Source: Acidobacteriota bacterium (GTDB taxonomy: Bacteria; Acidobacteriota; Terriglobia; UBA7540). Taken from it: a DNA stretch of 5,463 bases. Within the stretch, counting starts at the first letter, position 1; every line of letters begins with the position of its first letter. The DNA is taken from positions 1-5,463 of the forward strand of contig PLWR01000518.1 of NCBI GenBank assembly GCA_003165615.1. Direction: 5' to 3'. Below are positions 5,281 through 5,463 of this stretch, piece after piece. Below the pieces are notes generated by a model. It saw nothing but the letters and a program-made list of their open reading frames with translations. It did no database searches and was not told the origin of the DNA. Both the position numbers and the translations under genes were made by a program.

Positions 5281-5463
5281 TGACAGGAGGCCACAGTTGC
5301 GCCGTGATGAGTGGCAGGCAATCGATCCGCGCTTACGATACATCACAACATAATGTAATTGCGCGTCCTGCTTTGACGTGACGCCCCCGGGCAACTCCAT
5401 GGTGGATAAAGCACCGATGTCCGCCGTAAACAGCCCGAATGGCTACCCTGCGCTCTTCTCCCC
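5281..5463. other. right-edge intergenic stretch with a tiny frame and an open edge frame
   Basis: No clear terminator follows the TPR gene. A perfect AGGAGG (5285-5290) lies 6 nt before TTG 5297, opening an 18-codon frame to TAA 5353 (peptide MRRDEWQAIDPRLRYITT if TTG is read as Met). A second frame in the same area starts GTG 5304/ATG 5307 and ends at 5381, with poorer spacing. From ATG 5399 (second ATG at 5417) a plus frame stays open to the edge (MVDKAPMSAVNSPNGYPA...), possibly the start of another gene, but it has no good ribosome site. Confidence 0.3.

Overview
The window looks like chromosome from an Acidobacteriota-type soil or sediment bacterium. The pointers are moderately high GC and two families of secreted protein that I associate with that phylum. 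One is the small beta-rich domain with an 'IPYEF...LPAGTYT' signature. The other is a large exported protein with a carboxypeptidase-regulatory-like domain, TPRs and a C-terminal domain ending in a 'VWLPEEVTVTLDWNGKRLRN'-type stretch. The phylum is inferred from protein style; there is no rRNA or other marker gene here.

Layout. (1) 1-773, minus strand: 5' part of a membrane-bound PAS sensor protein, cut by the left edge. It has its own near-consensus sigma-70 promoter (831-859), overlapped by an 18-bp near-perfect palindrome that looks like an operator. (2) 1038-1571, minus strand: a hemerythrin-like HHE-domain protein. A GGAGGT ribosome binding site favours the inner ATG. (3) 1572-2175: a long, partly very AT-rich divergent control region. 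It carries a perfect FNR-type box (TTGAT-ATAT-ATCAA, 1777-1790), a TTGACA-type promoter pointing right, and a strong hairpin in the leader of the next gene. (4) 2176-2880, plus strand: an exported protein fusing the acidobacterial IPYEF beta domain to a monohaem class I cytochrome c domain. (5) 2881-3342: non-coding, with several inverted repeats, including an 83-nt nested imperfect palindrome that looks like a dispersed repeat element. (6) 3343-5280, plus strand: the 645-residue exported TPR protein. (7) 5281-5463: non-coding or the edge of further genes, holding a tiny reading frame behind a perfect AGGAGG and an open frame reaching the right edge.

A hemerythrin-like protein (diiron, binds O2 or NO or senses redox), an exported cytochrome c and an FNR-type box between them suggest a small oxygen- or redox-responsive locus, with the divergent box able to serve either gene. 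The sensor protein and the TPR protein are neighbours whose link to that function is not shown by the sequence. No IS element, CRISPR array, tRNA or rRNA was seen.
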